Notes: generated by a model from the sequence alone, not told the origin. DNA of 64,000 nt from Clostridioides difficile_A (GCA_945909635.1 OX246690.1:3286001-3350000), one strand, 5' to 3'. Positions 25,926 to 35,000 are shown, counted from the stretch's first letter. Numbers and translations: made by a program.

Positions 25926-27509
25926 TTAACTCCTTTGTTTATAAATTGTATATACATTTCTTCCCTTCTTTTTAGATTGGTATAAAGCTAAGTCAGCTTT
26001 TTTAATAAGAGTTAATTCATCACAACCATGCACATGCATCTCATTATATATCCCAAAAGATAAAGTAAGTTGTTTGGAATTTTTACTTTTTAAATGTACA
26101 ATGTTTTTGTCTTTCAGTTCTTTTTGAACTGACTTAACAAATGTAATAATTTCATCATCACTTCTATCTACAAATATGCATGTGAATTCATCTCCTCCAT
26201 ATCGTGCAGTAAAAGCATTGTCTGGCAAGTTCTTCTTTAATAAATTAGCAACTTCTTTTATTACCTCATCGCCTTTTGAATGACCATAGTAGTCATTATA
26301 TTCTTTAAAAAAATCTATATCAACCATAACATATCCAATAGATAAAGTCCCATCATCTTGGATTAATTTACTGATAACTTTACTGCTGTATCTTCGATTA
26401 TAAATTTTTGTAAGTTCATCTATATCTGCTACTACTTGTAAACTAGCTTGCTTTTTCAACATGAGATTCTGTTCTTTTTCTGTTTCATATAGAGAAATAA
26501 GGCTTTTAAAGCTTTCTCTTGTTGATATTTTACTTGCCATTTCCCCTTTTAATATAGTCTCGTAAAAAGTTTCATAAAGTTCATCAGTTTCATGACCAAA
26601 TAAAATTGCATATTGGACATGTAATTCTTGAATCTTTATCATTATATCCTGATCTGCATTTTTATACAGTGTATCTAATTGTTTTAAACACCATGCTGCA
26701 TTTTCTTCTCTCTTCAACAAAAGTAAAAATTCCATCAGATTTAAATAAATAGATTTCAGTAAAAACGCATCCTCTTTACTTTTAATCAACTTTTTTATCA
26801 AATTATCTATTTTATGTAATGCTTCTATTTCCTTATTTTCTAATAATAAGAGACGTATTTCCCCTTCCATAAATAACAAAGGTAAAATGCCAACTTCACA
26901 TTTTACACTTAAACATTCCTCATGATATTTTCTAGCTTTATCCAATTCCCCTTGGACACAATAAAGATGTAATAGGTTGACAAGTATAGATTTATAATAA
27001 AAGACCACATTTTTCATAGGAACCTCTTTTATAACATCTAATGCTCTTGTATAGAATTGTTCTGCAACTGTATATACACCACTTGTGTAAAGTATGTCTG
27101 CAATATTGCTATAGAAAATAGCACATGATTTTTTATCTTTAATTTTATAAGCAGTTTGAATACCTTTTAAATATATAGTAAGTGCTGCTATTTCGTCACA
27201 AATAGTAATATTTCGCAAACCCTCTATTTTAAAATATTCAATTAAAACATCAAAATAGTTTTTATTCTCAGCGAGTTCTCTTGCCTTCTCTGAATGAAAA
27301 TTATAAGCATCTACATCCCATTTCATTTGAAAATATTGTGCTAAATACACATGAGCTAATGCTTGTCCATAGAAACAGTTTAACTGTTCTGATATCGTCA
27401 ATAATCTATCACAATCATGTTTATTAAATCTAAGACTATGTTCGAAACGGTGCTGAATTCGCTCAATTATCAATTGAATTTGTTCAAATAGTACATTATA
27501 GTTATTCAT
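25926..27509 (-). CDS. Cytosolic TPR-GGDEF diguanylate cyclase (second copy)
   Basis: The 527-residue protein has about 340 residues of all-helical, TPR-like sequence (for example FYSNIADILYTSGVYTVAEQFYTRALDVI) followed by a GGDEF domain. The active-site motif GGDEF is intact at residues 438-442 (RYGGDEFTCIF), and DELTKIYNRRY and DIDFFKEYNDYYGHSKGD are canonical. The allosteric inhibitory RxxD is missing: DNAF stands in its place. The protein has no signal peptide or membrane segment. It should make c-di-GMP from two GTP. TPR domains commonly bind peptides or proteins, and in RRNPP receptors they bind imported signal peptides; such a role here is inference from the downstream peptide importer. 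Its start overlaps the upstream GGDEF gene by 8 nt. Confidence 0.9.
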   Translation of the reverse strand: MNNYNVLFEQIQLIIERIQHRFEHSLRFNKHDCDRLLTISEQLNCFYGQALAHVYLAQYFQMKWDVDAYNFHSEKARELAENKNYFDVLIEYFKIEGLRNITICDEIAALTIYLKGIQTAYKIKDKKSCAIFYSNIADILYTSGVYTVAEQFYTRALDVIKEVPMKNVVFYYKSILVNLLHLYCVQGELDKARKYHEECLSVKCEVGILPLLFMEGEIRLLLLENKEIEALHKIDNLIKKLIKSKEDAFLLKSIYLNLMEFLLLLKREENAAWCLKQLDTLYKNADQDIMIKIQELHVQYAILFGHETDELYETFYETILKGEMASKISTRESFKSLISLYETEKEQNLMLKKQASLQVVADIDELTKIYNRRYSSKVISKLIQDDGTLSIGYVMVDIDFFKEYNDYYGHSKGDEVIKEVANLLKKNLPDNAFTARYGGDEFTCIFVDRSDDEIITFVKSVQKELKDKNIVHLKSKNSKQLTLSFGIYNEMHVHGCDELTLIKKADLALYQSKKKGRNVYTIYKQRS

Positions 27510-29103
27510 TATGCACCCCTTCCATAGAAATTATTGATTTAGAGTTATTTCTACCATTATTCTTTACAACATATAGTGCTTTGTCCACTTCATCAAATAA
27601 ATTAAGTAAATCCACTTTAGTTGAAACGGTCTTATTTCCATAGCCAATTGACAATGTTATTATTTTTGAACATCGTGAATGTATATGTTCAATATTTTTT
27701 TCTTTTATTGCTTCTTTTATTTGATTCACATATTCATCCATTTGTTCAAAGTTCAAATCCCAACTAAGGCAGATAAATTCGTCACCACCATAGCGAAAGA
27801 TTGCCATTTGTTCATTTGCCTTCTCTTTTAAGGTACTAGCTACTTGTTTTAATATTTCATCTCCTGCTAAATGCCCATAATAATCATTGTATTCTTTAAA
27901 GTAATCAATATCAAATATTGCAAGACCGATATTTGTATATTTATTGCTATTGATAATTTCATCTTGCTTAATATTAAAATAATAACGATTATATATATTA
28001 GTCAATTCATCATAATTTACAAGGTCATACAATTCTTTTAATACTTTTTTTGATTGATTATACTTAGTATAGGTATCATTTAATTCAATTTTTGCAACTA
28101 AACCTTCGATTTTTAATAGATTTACTTGAGCCTGTGCTTTTAAATATAAATCGTAGTACTCACGATAATGGTAATATAGTTCTTGTTTTGTCTCAAACCT
28201 CTGTGAGTACTGAATATTCAACTTACACAACTTCAATAAAGGCTCTGGCTCATCTTCTTTTATTAGCTCTCGTAAGGCTTGTAACAATTCACTTGATTTG
28301 ATTTGATTTTTAATATGTATCATTGATTCCAATGCATTCATCAAAAACTCTATGATATAAATTCGATTTGGAAAAGTCATAATTCCATCATTGAACATTT
28401 CCTGTAAATAATATAAACTCTTTTCTTCATCCTTTATCTCTGAATAATAAAGCAAATATGCATAATCAACATATAATTTTAAATCTTTATCTTCAAAGGG
28501 AAGTGAACTCAATTCTTCAATAGTTGATTTCATAAATTCAAGTTTACCTAATTTTAAATATACATTAATGAAATTAATTAATAGTATTCTCAGAAAGCGC
28601 GGTTTTGTATTTGGCAAAGAACGTAATACTTCCATCGCTTTATCTAAATAAAGCAATGCTTCATCATATAGTTCATAGTCCAAATAATAAGCACTAATAT
28701 TTCCATAATTCATACCAATTCGGTATTTGATATCTAATTTTTCAGAAACATCCAGAGCTTTTAAAGTGTATTTAAATGCAGATTGTTTATCATATGAATT
28801 TGAAAAAAGTAAACTATATAATGAATAAAACTTTTCTAATAACTCACTTGGATTCTTTTCATTGATATACTCTTGTGCGTACTCCAATTCTTTTGATACA
28901 CATTTCATATTTGATTCTACATAGAAATAATAATCGGCACGCCATATATATCCAAAAGCCACACTTTGCCAATCTTTACTTTCTTTTGCAAGCGAAATCA
29001 GTTTATCACAAAGCCCACAAACAACATCATCGTTTACATTAATGTTTTCATGTATTTTTCTCTTTAATTCCTCAATTTCACACAAAGTATAGTTTTCAAT
29101 CAT
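27502..29103 (-). CDS. Cytosolic TPR-GGDEF diguanylate cyclase (first gene of operon)
   Basis: The 533-residue protein has the same architecture as its neighbour: an N-terminal helical TPR array (clear repeat near YRIGMNYGNISAYYLDYELYDEALLYLDKAMEVL), a helical linker and a C-terminal GGDEF domain with intact GGDEF at residues 438-442 (RYGGDEFICLSW). The inhibitory RxxD site is replaced by EQMA, so product inhibition through that site is unlikely. There are no membrane segments. It is the first gene of an eight-gene unit running through a second GGDEF, an EAL and five peptide-transporter genes, and has a recognisable promoter directly upstream. The two cyclases look like an old tandem duplication. 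Confidence 0.9.
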   Translation of the reverse strand: MIENYTLCEIEELKRKIHENINVNDDVVCGLCDKLISLAKESKDWQSVAFGYIWRADYYFYVESNMKCVSKELEYAQEYINEKNPSELLEKFYSLYSLLFSNSYDKQSAFKYTLKALDVSEKLDIKYRIGMNYGNISAYYLDYELYDEALLYLDKAMEVLRSLPNTKPRFLRILLINFINVYLKLGKLEFMKSTIEELSSLPFEDKDLKLYVDYAYLLYYSEIKDEEKSLYYLQEMFNDGIMTFPNRIYIIEFLMNALESMIHIKNQIKSSELLQALRELIKEDEPEPLLKLCKLNIQYSQRFETKQELYYHYREYYDLYLKAQAQVNLLKIEGLVAKIELNDTYTKYNQSKKVLKELYDLVNYDELTNIYNRYYFNIKQDEIINSNKYTNIGLAIFDIDYFKEYNDYYGHLAGDEILKQVASTLKEKANEQMAIFRYGGDEFICLSWDLNFEQMDEYVNQIKEAIKEKNIEHIHSRCSKIITLSIGYGNKTVSTKVDLLNLFDEVDKALYVVKNNGRNNSKSIISMEGVHNE

Positions 29104-29132
29104 GACATTACTCCAAATTCATTTTTTATAAC

Positions 29133-29162
29133 ATTATAACACGCAAGTATAGCTTTCCACAA
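29133..29162 (-). promoter_or_regulatory. Sigma-A-type promoter of the GGDEF-EAL-peptide transporter operon
   Basis: On the minus strand TTGTGG (29157-29162) and TATAAT (29133-29138) are 18 nt apart. Transcription would start about 22 nt before the first GGDEF gene. Confidence 0.6.
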
Positions 29163-29185
29163 TGAGATATCAATTTGTGTCTCAT
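29162..29185. promoter_or_regulatory. Inverted repeat overlapping the -35 edge of the GGDEF operon promoter
   Basis: ATGAGA (29162-29167) and TCTCAT (29180-29185) form an inverted repeat with 12 nt between, touching the -35 element. The position suits a repressor or activator site. The regulator is not identified. Confidence 0.35.
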
Positions 29186-29448
29186 AAGTATTAAGCAGAT
29201 ATATGATTATCTCTTGTAGTAATTAATATACCTTTTTTGCCTTAGATATCAATAACTTATAGATTCTTATAAGAACTGTATTGGTATAATAATTATTTTA
29301 GTTTATACTTATAGTACCATGTGTTTATAATACCTTTATTTGCCACAATTATAATCTAGTTTTGCTTTTTTACAGAGCAAGTATCACATAAATTAAAAGT
29401 AATCAATAAGCATGTTTTTATTTTTTGTACAAATTTTATACAAAAAAA
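29186..29448. other. Intergenic region upstream of the GGDEF operon
   Basis: I see no gene with a ribosome binding site here and no known RNA motif. A signal-peptide precursor gene of the kind that accompanies RRNPP receptors is not evident. Confidence 0.45.
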
Positions 29449-29482
29449 GGAGATGATTCAAATTTTATTTTGAGGCATCCCC
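29449..29482 (-). terminator. Intrinsic terminator of the M20-AbgT-SHMT-like operon
   Basis: On the minus strand GGGGATG pairs with CATCTCC (one G-U) and is followed by a run of seven U. It lies about 70 nt past the stop of the SHMT-like gene. Confidence 0.8.
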
Positions 29483-29554
29483 TTATAGTAATTATATATT
29501 ATTAGGTTTTATGTTATAGGCTTTATAAGTTGTGGGTTATATAAATCAATATAC

Positions 29555-30811
29555 TTAATCTTCAAAATACCCTTCTGGATATAATGGGAACTTAGATATA
29601 AGCTCCTGAGCTTCCTCTTTACAATCATCTAATACTTCTTTATTATCAATATTTTCTGCTACCTTATTCATTATTCCTGCTATCTGTATAACTTCTTTCT
29701 CTTTAAGGCCTCTTTGAGATATTGATGTAAGACCTATACGAACACCACTAGTTACAAATGGTGACTGTGGGTCATCAGGAATAACATTTTTATTAACTGT
29801 TATTCCTACATATTCAAGAGCTTTTTCAAATTGTTTTCCTGTAAGATTTTTGCTTCTTAAATCAACCATAACTATATGGTTATCAGTTCCTCCACTTACA
29901 ATGCTAAAACCATGTGAAATAAGTTCAGATGCTAATGTTTGAGCATTTACTACCACTTGTTCCATTATTTGTTTAAATTTATCTGTACTCAAGTATAATA
30001 GCGAAAAGGCTTTCGCTGCAACTGTATTAAGATGTATAGAACCTAATGTTCCTGGGAAAACACCTTTATCAAGTTTCTTTGCATGTTCAGCTTTGCAAAG
30101 TACAATACCACTTCTTGGTCCACAGAAAGTTTTTGTTGTAGATGAAGAAACAAAATCTGCATAAGGTACAGGGCTAGGAATTACTTTTGCAGCTACCAAT
30201 CCTGCAACATGTGCCATATCTACCATAAAGTAAGCCCCTACTTCTTTTGCAACCTTTGATATTCTTTCATAGTCTATTAATCTTGGATATGAACTTGCTC
30301 CTGCAATTATCAGCTTTGGTTTACATCCTTTTGCCTTTGCTTCAAGAGCATCATAATCTATACGTCCAGTACTTGGGTCTACTCCATAAAACTCATATTT
30401 ATAAATATCATGTAAAAAGTTAACTGTACTACCATGTGTTAAGTGTCCACCTTGGTCAAGACGCATACTTAAAACAGTATCATTTGGTTTTAATATTGAT
30501 GAATATACACAATAATTGGCTGTAGAGCCTGAATATGGCTGTACATTTACATGTTCTGCTCCAAATACTTCTTTTGCACGTTTGATTGCTAGAGTTTCAA
30601 GTTTATCTGCTTCTTCAGAACCTGCTTGAAAACGAGCACCTGGATAACCTTCTTCAGTTTTATTTGTAAATACACATCCACTTAATTCAAGTACTTCTGT
30701 TGGTGCTGTGCTTTCAGAAGCTATCATTTCAATATTATGCTCTTGTCTAACTAATTCCCCAGCCACAATGTTATATAGCTCTGGGTCTGAAATTTTTGTT
30801 GTTTTTAACAT
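29555..30811 (-). CDS. Serine hydroxymethyltransferase-like PLP enzyme, divergent active site
   Basis: The 418-residue protein has SHMT length and overall motifs (IASES, EEGYPGAR, QPYSGSTANYCVY, PLP lysine in SSSTTKTFCGPRSG). Several hallmark residues differ. The usual TTTTHK lysine context has Thr in place of His before the Lys. The YYGG segment is RFQAG, and SENF reads SEST. Ordinary glyA keeps these because they contact serine and folate. It may therefore act on another beta-hydroxy or alpha-substituted amino acid, or work without tetrahydrofolate. It is the last gene of a likely operon with an AbgT-type transporter and an M20 amidohydrolase. The housekeeping glyA would be elsewhere. Confidence 0.78.
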   Translation of the reverse strand: MLKTTKISDPELYNIVAGELVRQEHNIEMIASESTAPTEVLELSGCVFTNKTEEGYPGARFQAGSEEADKLETLAIKRAKEVFGAEHVNVQPYSGSTANYCVYSSILKPNDTVLSMRLDQGGHLTHGSTVNFLHDIYKYEFYGVDPSTGRIDYDALEAKAKGCKPKLIIAGASSYPRLIDYERISKVAKEVGAYFMVDMAHVAGLVAAKVIPSPVPYADFVSSSTTKTFCGPRSGIVLCKAEHAKKLDKGVFPGTLGSIHLNTVAAKAFSLLYLSTDKFKQIMEQVVVNAQTLASELISHGFSIVSGGTDNHIVMVDLRSKNLTGKQFEKALEYVGITVNKNVIPDDPQSPFVTSGVRIGLTSISQRGLKEKEVIQIAGIMNKVAENIDNKEVLDDCKEEAQELISKFPLYPEGYFED

Positions 30812-30883
30812 AATAACACCCCTTCTTAATTAAAGAATATATTTTATTGGTTTAATCTTTATTAATAAATTTATTATAAATGT

Positions 30884-32449
30884 CTATAAAATGTAAGATA
30901 TTCCTCCACCAGGTCCTAACGGTATGCCAATACCCATGAATAGCAATAATATTATTATTTCTATTAATGTAAATACTACTGAGTATGGAATCATATTCGA
31001 TATGACAGTACCTATACCTATATCCTTGTCATATTTTCTAGCAAAAGCTAATATAACTGGGAAATATGGGAAAAGTGGACTTATTGGATTTGTTGAAGCA
31101 TCTCCAATACGATAAGCTATTTGAGTTAATGCTGGGTTGAAATCTAGTAGCATAAACATTGGAACAAATATAGGTGCTAAAATAGCCCATTTTGCAGAAG
31201 CACTTCCTACAAATAAATTGATAAATCCGGATAACAATATAAATCCTATTATCAATCCATAACTAGGTATCCCCGATTCTGCCAGTAATTTTGCTCCTGT
31301 GATTGATAAAATTGTTCCTAAGTTACTAAGATTAAATAGATTAATAAACTGGGATGCTATAAATGCTAGGACTATATATCCACCCATATCACTCATGCTA
31401 CTACCCATCATAGATACTAATTCTTTGTCGTTTTTTATCTTCTTACTTACTTTTCCATATACTAATCCTGGAGTTAAAAATATGATAGTGATTATAGGAA
31501 CTATGCCTTTCATTAAAGGTGCATTACTGGATAGTATAGAACCTGTCTCTGGATCTTTCATAAATGCATTGTCACCTATACATAAAACAACTATCACTAC
31601 TACTACTACTAACAATGACAATAAAGCGTATTTTATACCCTTATTTTCAAGTTCACTCAATTCTTGTATATCCTTATTATTTGTTAAATCATTATATTTT
31701 GAAAAACGAGGAGCTATAAATTTCTCAGTTACAAATGCTCCTGCGAAAGTTAAAACTATTGCTGATATAAAAGCAAAATAAAGGTTCATCGCTGGATTGC
31801 CTTGGTAAGATGGATCCATCATCTGAGCTGCGGGTATTGTAAATCCAGCTAGCAATACATCTGTGGTACTAAGCATAACATTTGCTGCAAATCCTCCTGC
31901 AACACCTGCAAAAGCTGCAAACATACCTACAAGAGGATGTCTTCCAATTCCTAAAAACACAAGTGCTGCAAGTGGTGGTAATATTATAAATCCTACATCT
32001 GCTGCTGTATGTGATAACATACCTGCAAATACAATTGCTACAGTTACAAGTTTTTGTGGAACTTTACTTATCCCCTTTTTCATTAACACTTCCATAAATC
32101 CGGATTTCTCAGCAACACCTGCTCCAAGCATTGTAACCAATACTAATCCTAATGGAGCAAATGACTGGAAATTTGTAACTATACTACCTAAATAGGATTG
32201 AATCTGCTCTTTCTCTAATAGATTTACTACCTTTACAACTTCTTTTGTAGAAGGATGTATTTCTTCTACTCCTAAATTAGATATAACTGCTGACAATATT
32301 AAAACAATTATGCATAGTAATAAAAATATGGTTACTGGGTCTGGAAGTTTATTTCCTGCTCTCTCTACAACATTTAATGCTCTCATCAATAATCCACTAT
32401 CTTTGTTTTTTTCCTGTGAATTAATTTTCCTCAAACTAATCACCCCCAT
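30884..32449 (-). CDS. AbgT-family transporter
   Basis: The 521-residue membrane protein has about eleven to thirteen hydrophobic segments. It carries the AbgT pattern: a VERAGNKLPDPVTIFLLLC N terminus, SHTAADVGFIILPPLAALVF, and GSASAKWAILAPIFVPM followed by GDASTNPISPLFPYFPV. Founding members take up p-aminobenzoyl-glutamate; others export sulfonamides. The neighbouring M20 amidohydrolase is the usual partner for uptake and cleavage of p-aminobenzoyl-glutamate or related acyl-amino acids, which favours an uptake role. I chose the ATG at 32449, preceded by GGAG, over an upstream in-frame start. The gene starts 34 nt after the M20 gene stop. Confidence 0.88.
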   Translation of the reverse strand: MGVISLRKINSQEKNKDSGLLMRALNVVERAGNKLPDPVTIFLLLCIIVLILSAVISNLGVEEIHPSTKEVVKVVNLLEKEQIQSYLGSIVTNFQSFAPLGLVLVTMLGAGVAEKSGFMEVLMKKGISKVPQKLVTVAIVFAGMLSHTAADVGFIILPPLAALVFLGIGRHPLVGMFAAFAGVAGGFAANVMLSTTDVLLAGFTIPAAQMMDPSYQGNPAMNLYFAFISAIVLTFAGAFVTEKFIAPRFSKYNDLTNNKDIQELSELENKGIKYALLSLLVVVVVIVVLCIGDNAFMKDPETGSILSSNAPLMKGIVPIITIIFLTPGLVYGKVSKKIKNDKELVSMMGSSMSDMGGYIVLAFIASQFINLFNLSNLGTILSITGAKLLAESGIPSYGLIIGFILLSGFINLFVGSASAKWAILAPIFVPMFMLLDFNPALTQIAYRIGDASTNPISPLFPYFPVILAFARKYDKDIGIGTVISNMIPYSVVFTLIEIIILLLFMGIGIPLGPGGGISYIL

Positions 32450-32483
32450 AAACTTTATCTCCAGAAACACTCTAGCTTAAATT

Positions 32484-33668
32484 TTATTTTTTAAATTTAT
32501 CCATATAATTTATAACAGACTGACATAGTACATTTGTACCTACTAATATAGAATTTTTATCAGCTTTAAATTTAGGATTATGCCACTGATACATACAACC
32601 TTGTTCTTTGTTGCCTACTCCTAACCAGTAAAAAAATCCTGGTGCTTTTTCCATAAATATAGAGAAATCTTCTCCTCCTGTAGAAGGTATTGGATCAACT
32701 ATGGCATCTTCTGAATACAAATCACACACAGACTTACAAGCTATTGTGTACATCTCTTTACTGTTTATAACAGCTGGTAGGTCAAATAAATAATCTAACT
32801 TTGCAGTTGCTTGATATCCACGAGCTATCTCACAAACTATATTTTCCAAATTTTCAGATATTTTCTTTCGTACTTCATTACTAAAACTTCTACATGTACC
32901 TGTCATATCTACCTTTTCTGAAATTACATTATTTGCAGTTCCTCCATTTATAGTACCTATTGATATAACAGCTGGTTCTAATGGACTTATATTTCTACTT
33001 ATTATGGTTTGAATACCCATTATAATTGCACTTGATGCTACTATAGGATCTATTGTTCTATTTGGTATACCTCCATGACCTCCAAAACCATTTACTTCTA
33101 TCCTAATGGTATCTACTGCTGCCATTAATCCACCTAACTTAACACCCACTTTTCCACAAGGTATATCTGGGTGATTATGAAGACCAAATATAGCATCAAC
33201 TTTTGGATTTTCCATTACTCCTCGTTCAACCAGCATCTTAGCACCTTTATTAACTTCTTCTGCTGGTTGAAATATAAACTTTACATTTCCATGGAGACTA
33301 TCTTTAATGTGAGACAATACATATGCACATCCTACAAGGCAAGATGTATGTATATCATGTCCACATGCATGCATTATACCATCATATTTTGATTTGTATC
33401 CAATATCAACCTCTTCATATATTGGTAAAGCATCAATATCTCCTCTTAATGCTACTGTAGGACCATCGTATTTTCCTTTTAATAATCCTACTACTCCTGT
33501 CTCCATTCCTAGGTCTAATATCTCTATACCTAAACTTACTAATAAATCTTTTATAGCTTTTGTAGTCCTAAATTCTTTAAAACTTAATTCGGGGTGCATA
33601 TGAATATCTGTAAAAAAATCTAAAATATCTTCTTTATACTTTTCTGAGATTAAAATAAGTTCATGCAT
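32484..33668 (-). CDS. M20-family amidohydrolase (aminoacylase/AbgB-like)
   Basis: The 394-residue metallohydrolase has the M20D motifs: GDIDALPI, MHACGHDIHTSCLVG, FQPAEEVNKGAKMLVERG, GLHNHPDIP and a C-terminal STGGEDFSIF with a late histidine (QWHNPKFKAD). It should hydrolyse the amide bond of N-acyl amino acids or p-aminobenzoyl-glutamate in the cytosol using two divalent metals. The dimerisation lid domain (GFGGHGGIPNRTIDPIV) is present. It is the first gene of the M20-AbgT-SHMT-like operon. A motif shared with two other promoters in the region lies 177 nt upstream (33845). Confidence 0.88.
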   Translation of the reverse strand: MHELILISEKYKEDILDFFTDIHMHPELSFKEFRTTKAIKDLLVSLGIEILDLGMETGVVGLLKGKYDGPTVALRGDIDALPIYEEVDIGYKSKYDGIMHACGHDIHTSCLVGCAYVLSHIKDSLHGNVKFIFQPAEEVNKGAKMLVERGVMENPKVDAIFGLHNHPDIPCGKVGVKLGGLMAAVDTIRIEVNGFGGHGGIPNRTIDPIVASSAIIMGIQTIISRNISPLEPAVISIGTINGGTANNVISEKVDMTGTCRSFSNEVRKKISENLENIVCEIARGYQATAKLDYLFDLPAVINSKEMYTIACKSVCDLYSEDAIVDPIPSTGGEDFSIFMEKAPGFFYWLGVGNKEQGCMYQWHNPKFKADKNSILVGTNVLCQSVINYMDKFKK

Positions 33669-33844
33669 ACTAACACCTCTCCAAAATTTTATTTTTTAAT
33701 TTTTTTGCTAATTTAACTACAAATTATATAAGTTACTAATATTCATAAAGATATTTTTTATAAATTTAATTTAACTTTGTTTATATTTACATTTTACTAC
33801 ATTATTTAAATTAAATATATTATCATATCTTGCAATTTATTTAA

Positions 33845-33865
33845 CTATTTTGACTTTTTAAATTT
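33845..33865. promoter_or_regulatory. Third, partial copy of a shared upstream motif
   Basis: The 15-mer CTATTTTGACTTTTT followed by AAATTTA matches the core of the two longer copies at 35248 and 39286. It lies 177 nt ahead of the M20 operon. Confidence 0.4.
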
Positions 33866-33911
33866 AGATTATATAAAAATTTCTTTAACTAGAAACTATT
33901 CATTAGTGCCT

Positions 33912-35000
33912 CTATTCCTGACTTTGTGTTGATTTTTCTCTACATGTGACTGCTTTATATACCATACAAACTAAAATCAAAAGTCCCATATAACCTGTAT
34001 ATGGATATAAAATATTTACAAGTTTACCAAATGGTAAAAAACCACCTATACAAGCCAAAATAGCTATTACTGTTGTTACAAGTTTAAATTTAGGGTGTTC
34101 ATCTTCAACTATTCTATTAGTTACAGACCATAAAAGTGGAACAGCTGTTGTATAAATACCTAATATAAGTGCAACTGAGAAAAGCACACCTACAATAGGG
34201 GATATATTATCTGCTAAATAAAGTGATGGTATTTCTTTCATATATAGATTTCCTATATCTGAAATCATAGCTAAATACATAACAATTCCAGCAGTCATAA
34301 ATACTACTCCACCTAATAGACCTCCCCAGAAAGCATCCTTTTTACTTTCAATAGAAGCCCCCATACCTGTTAAAAAAACAATCATTACAATAATATTTAA
34401 TGTATTATATATTACACCTGAAACTATTGGACTTCCTGATGCTTTTGTAACTTCAATATTCTTCATAGCTTCTCCAACCATAGATAACCCATCGAAATGT
34501 TTGAATAAGCTTATTAACCCAACAGCAATTGTAAATACTGCTATTACTGGTCCAATACGACCAAGTATACCTACTAATTTTTCTAGACCTATAGATACTG
34601 TAATTAATGTAGCTACTGCCATTAAAACTCTTCCCAAATAAGGATTTATGCCATAGTATTCAGTTAAAGTTGAACCTGCACCTGAAATCATTACTATAAG
34701 AATTCCAAATAAAAATATTGGGCTAAACCATTCATAAAATTTTCCTAAAATTTTTCCACAATAAAAAGTGTAAATTCTAGTTGGTTCCTTAAGTTTTAAT
34801 TCTCTACCTCTAGTTATAACTTCAGCACCAAGAAATGAAAATAATACCATTGATATTAATGCTCCAACTAGACCCATATACCCTTGAGAGGCAAAAAATT
34901 GGAGTATTTCTTGACCTGTTGCAAATCCAGAACCAATTGCCGTTGCTAAATAAGCTCCTGCAATACAGATAATATTTTTCACATTCATTTTGTCTGACAT
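33912..35000 (-). CDS. YkvI-family membrane transporter
   Basis: The 362-residue membrane protein has about ten hydrophobic segments. The N terminus (IAGAYLATAIGSGFATGQEILQFF) is typical of the YkvI family, which belongs to the amino acid/sodium symporter (LeuT-like) superfamily. A substrate cannot be assigned; a product or substrate of the adjacent amidohydrolases is a reasonable guess. GGAGG precedes the ATG. Upstream lie a small inverted repeat (35071-35087) and a longer motif shared with two other promoters, and then the two-component regulator genes. Confidence 0.78.
   Translation of the reverse strand: MSDKMNVKNIICIAGAYLATAIGSGFATGQEILQFFASQGYMGLVGALISMVLFSFLGAEVITRGRELKLKEPTRIYTFYCGKILGKFYEWFSPIFLFGILIVMISGAGSTLTEYYGINPYLGRVLMAVATLITVSIGLEKLVGILGRIGPVIAVFTIAVGLISLFKHFDGLSMVGEAMKNIEVTKASGSPIVSGVIYNTLNIIVMIVFLTGMGASIESKKDAFWGGLLGGVVFMTAGIVMYLAMISDIGNLYMKEIPSLYLADNISPIVGVLFSVALILGIYTTAVPLLWSVTNRIVEDEHPKFKLVTTVIAILACIGGFLPFGKLVNILYPYTGYMGLLILVCMVYKAVTCREKSTQSQE

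Noticed and set aside
16114..29103. Prophage, transposon or integrative element carrying the putative accessory block
   Set aside because: No integrase, transposase, mobilisation gene or clear flanking direct repeat was seen.
29104..29185. A 19-codon ORF just upstream of the first GGDEF gene, considered as a signal-peptide precursor
   Set aside because: It has no Shine-Dalgarno sequence and lies across the promoter elements, so it would not be in the transcript; it has no secretion signal.
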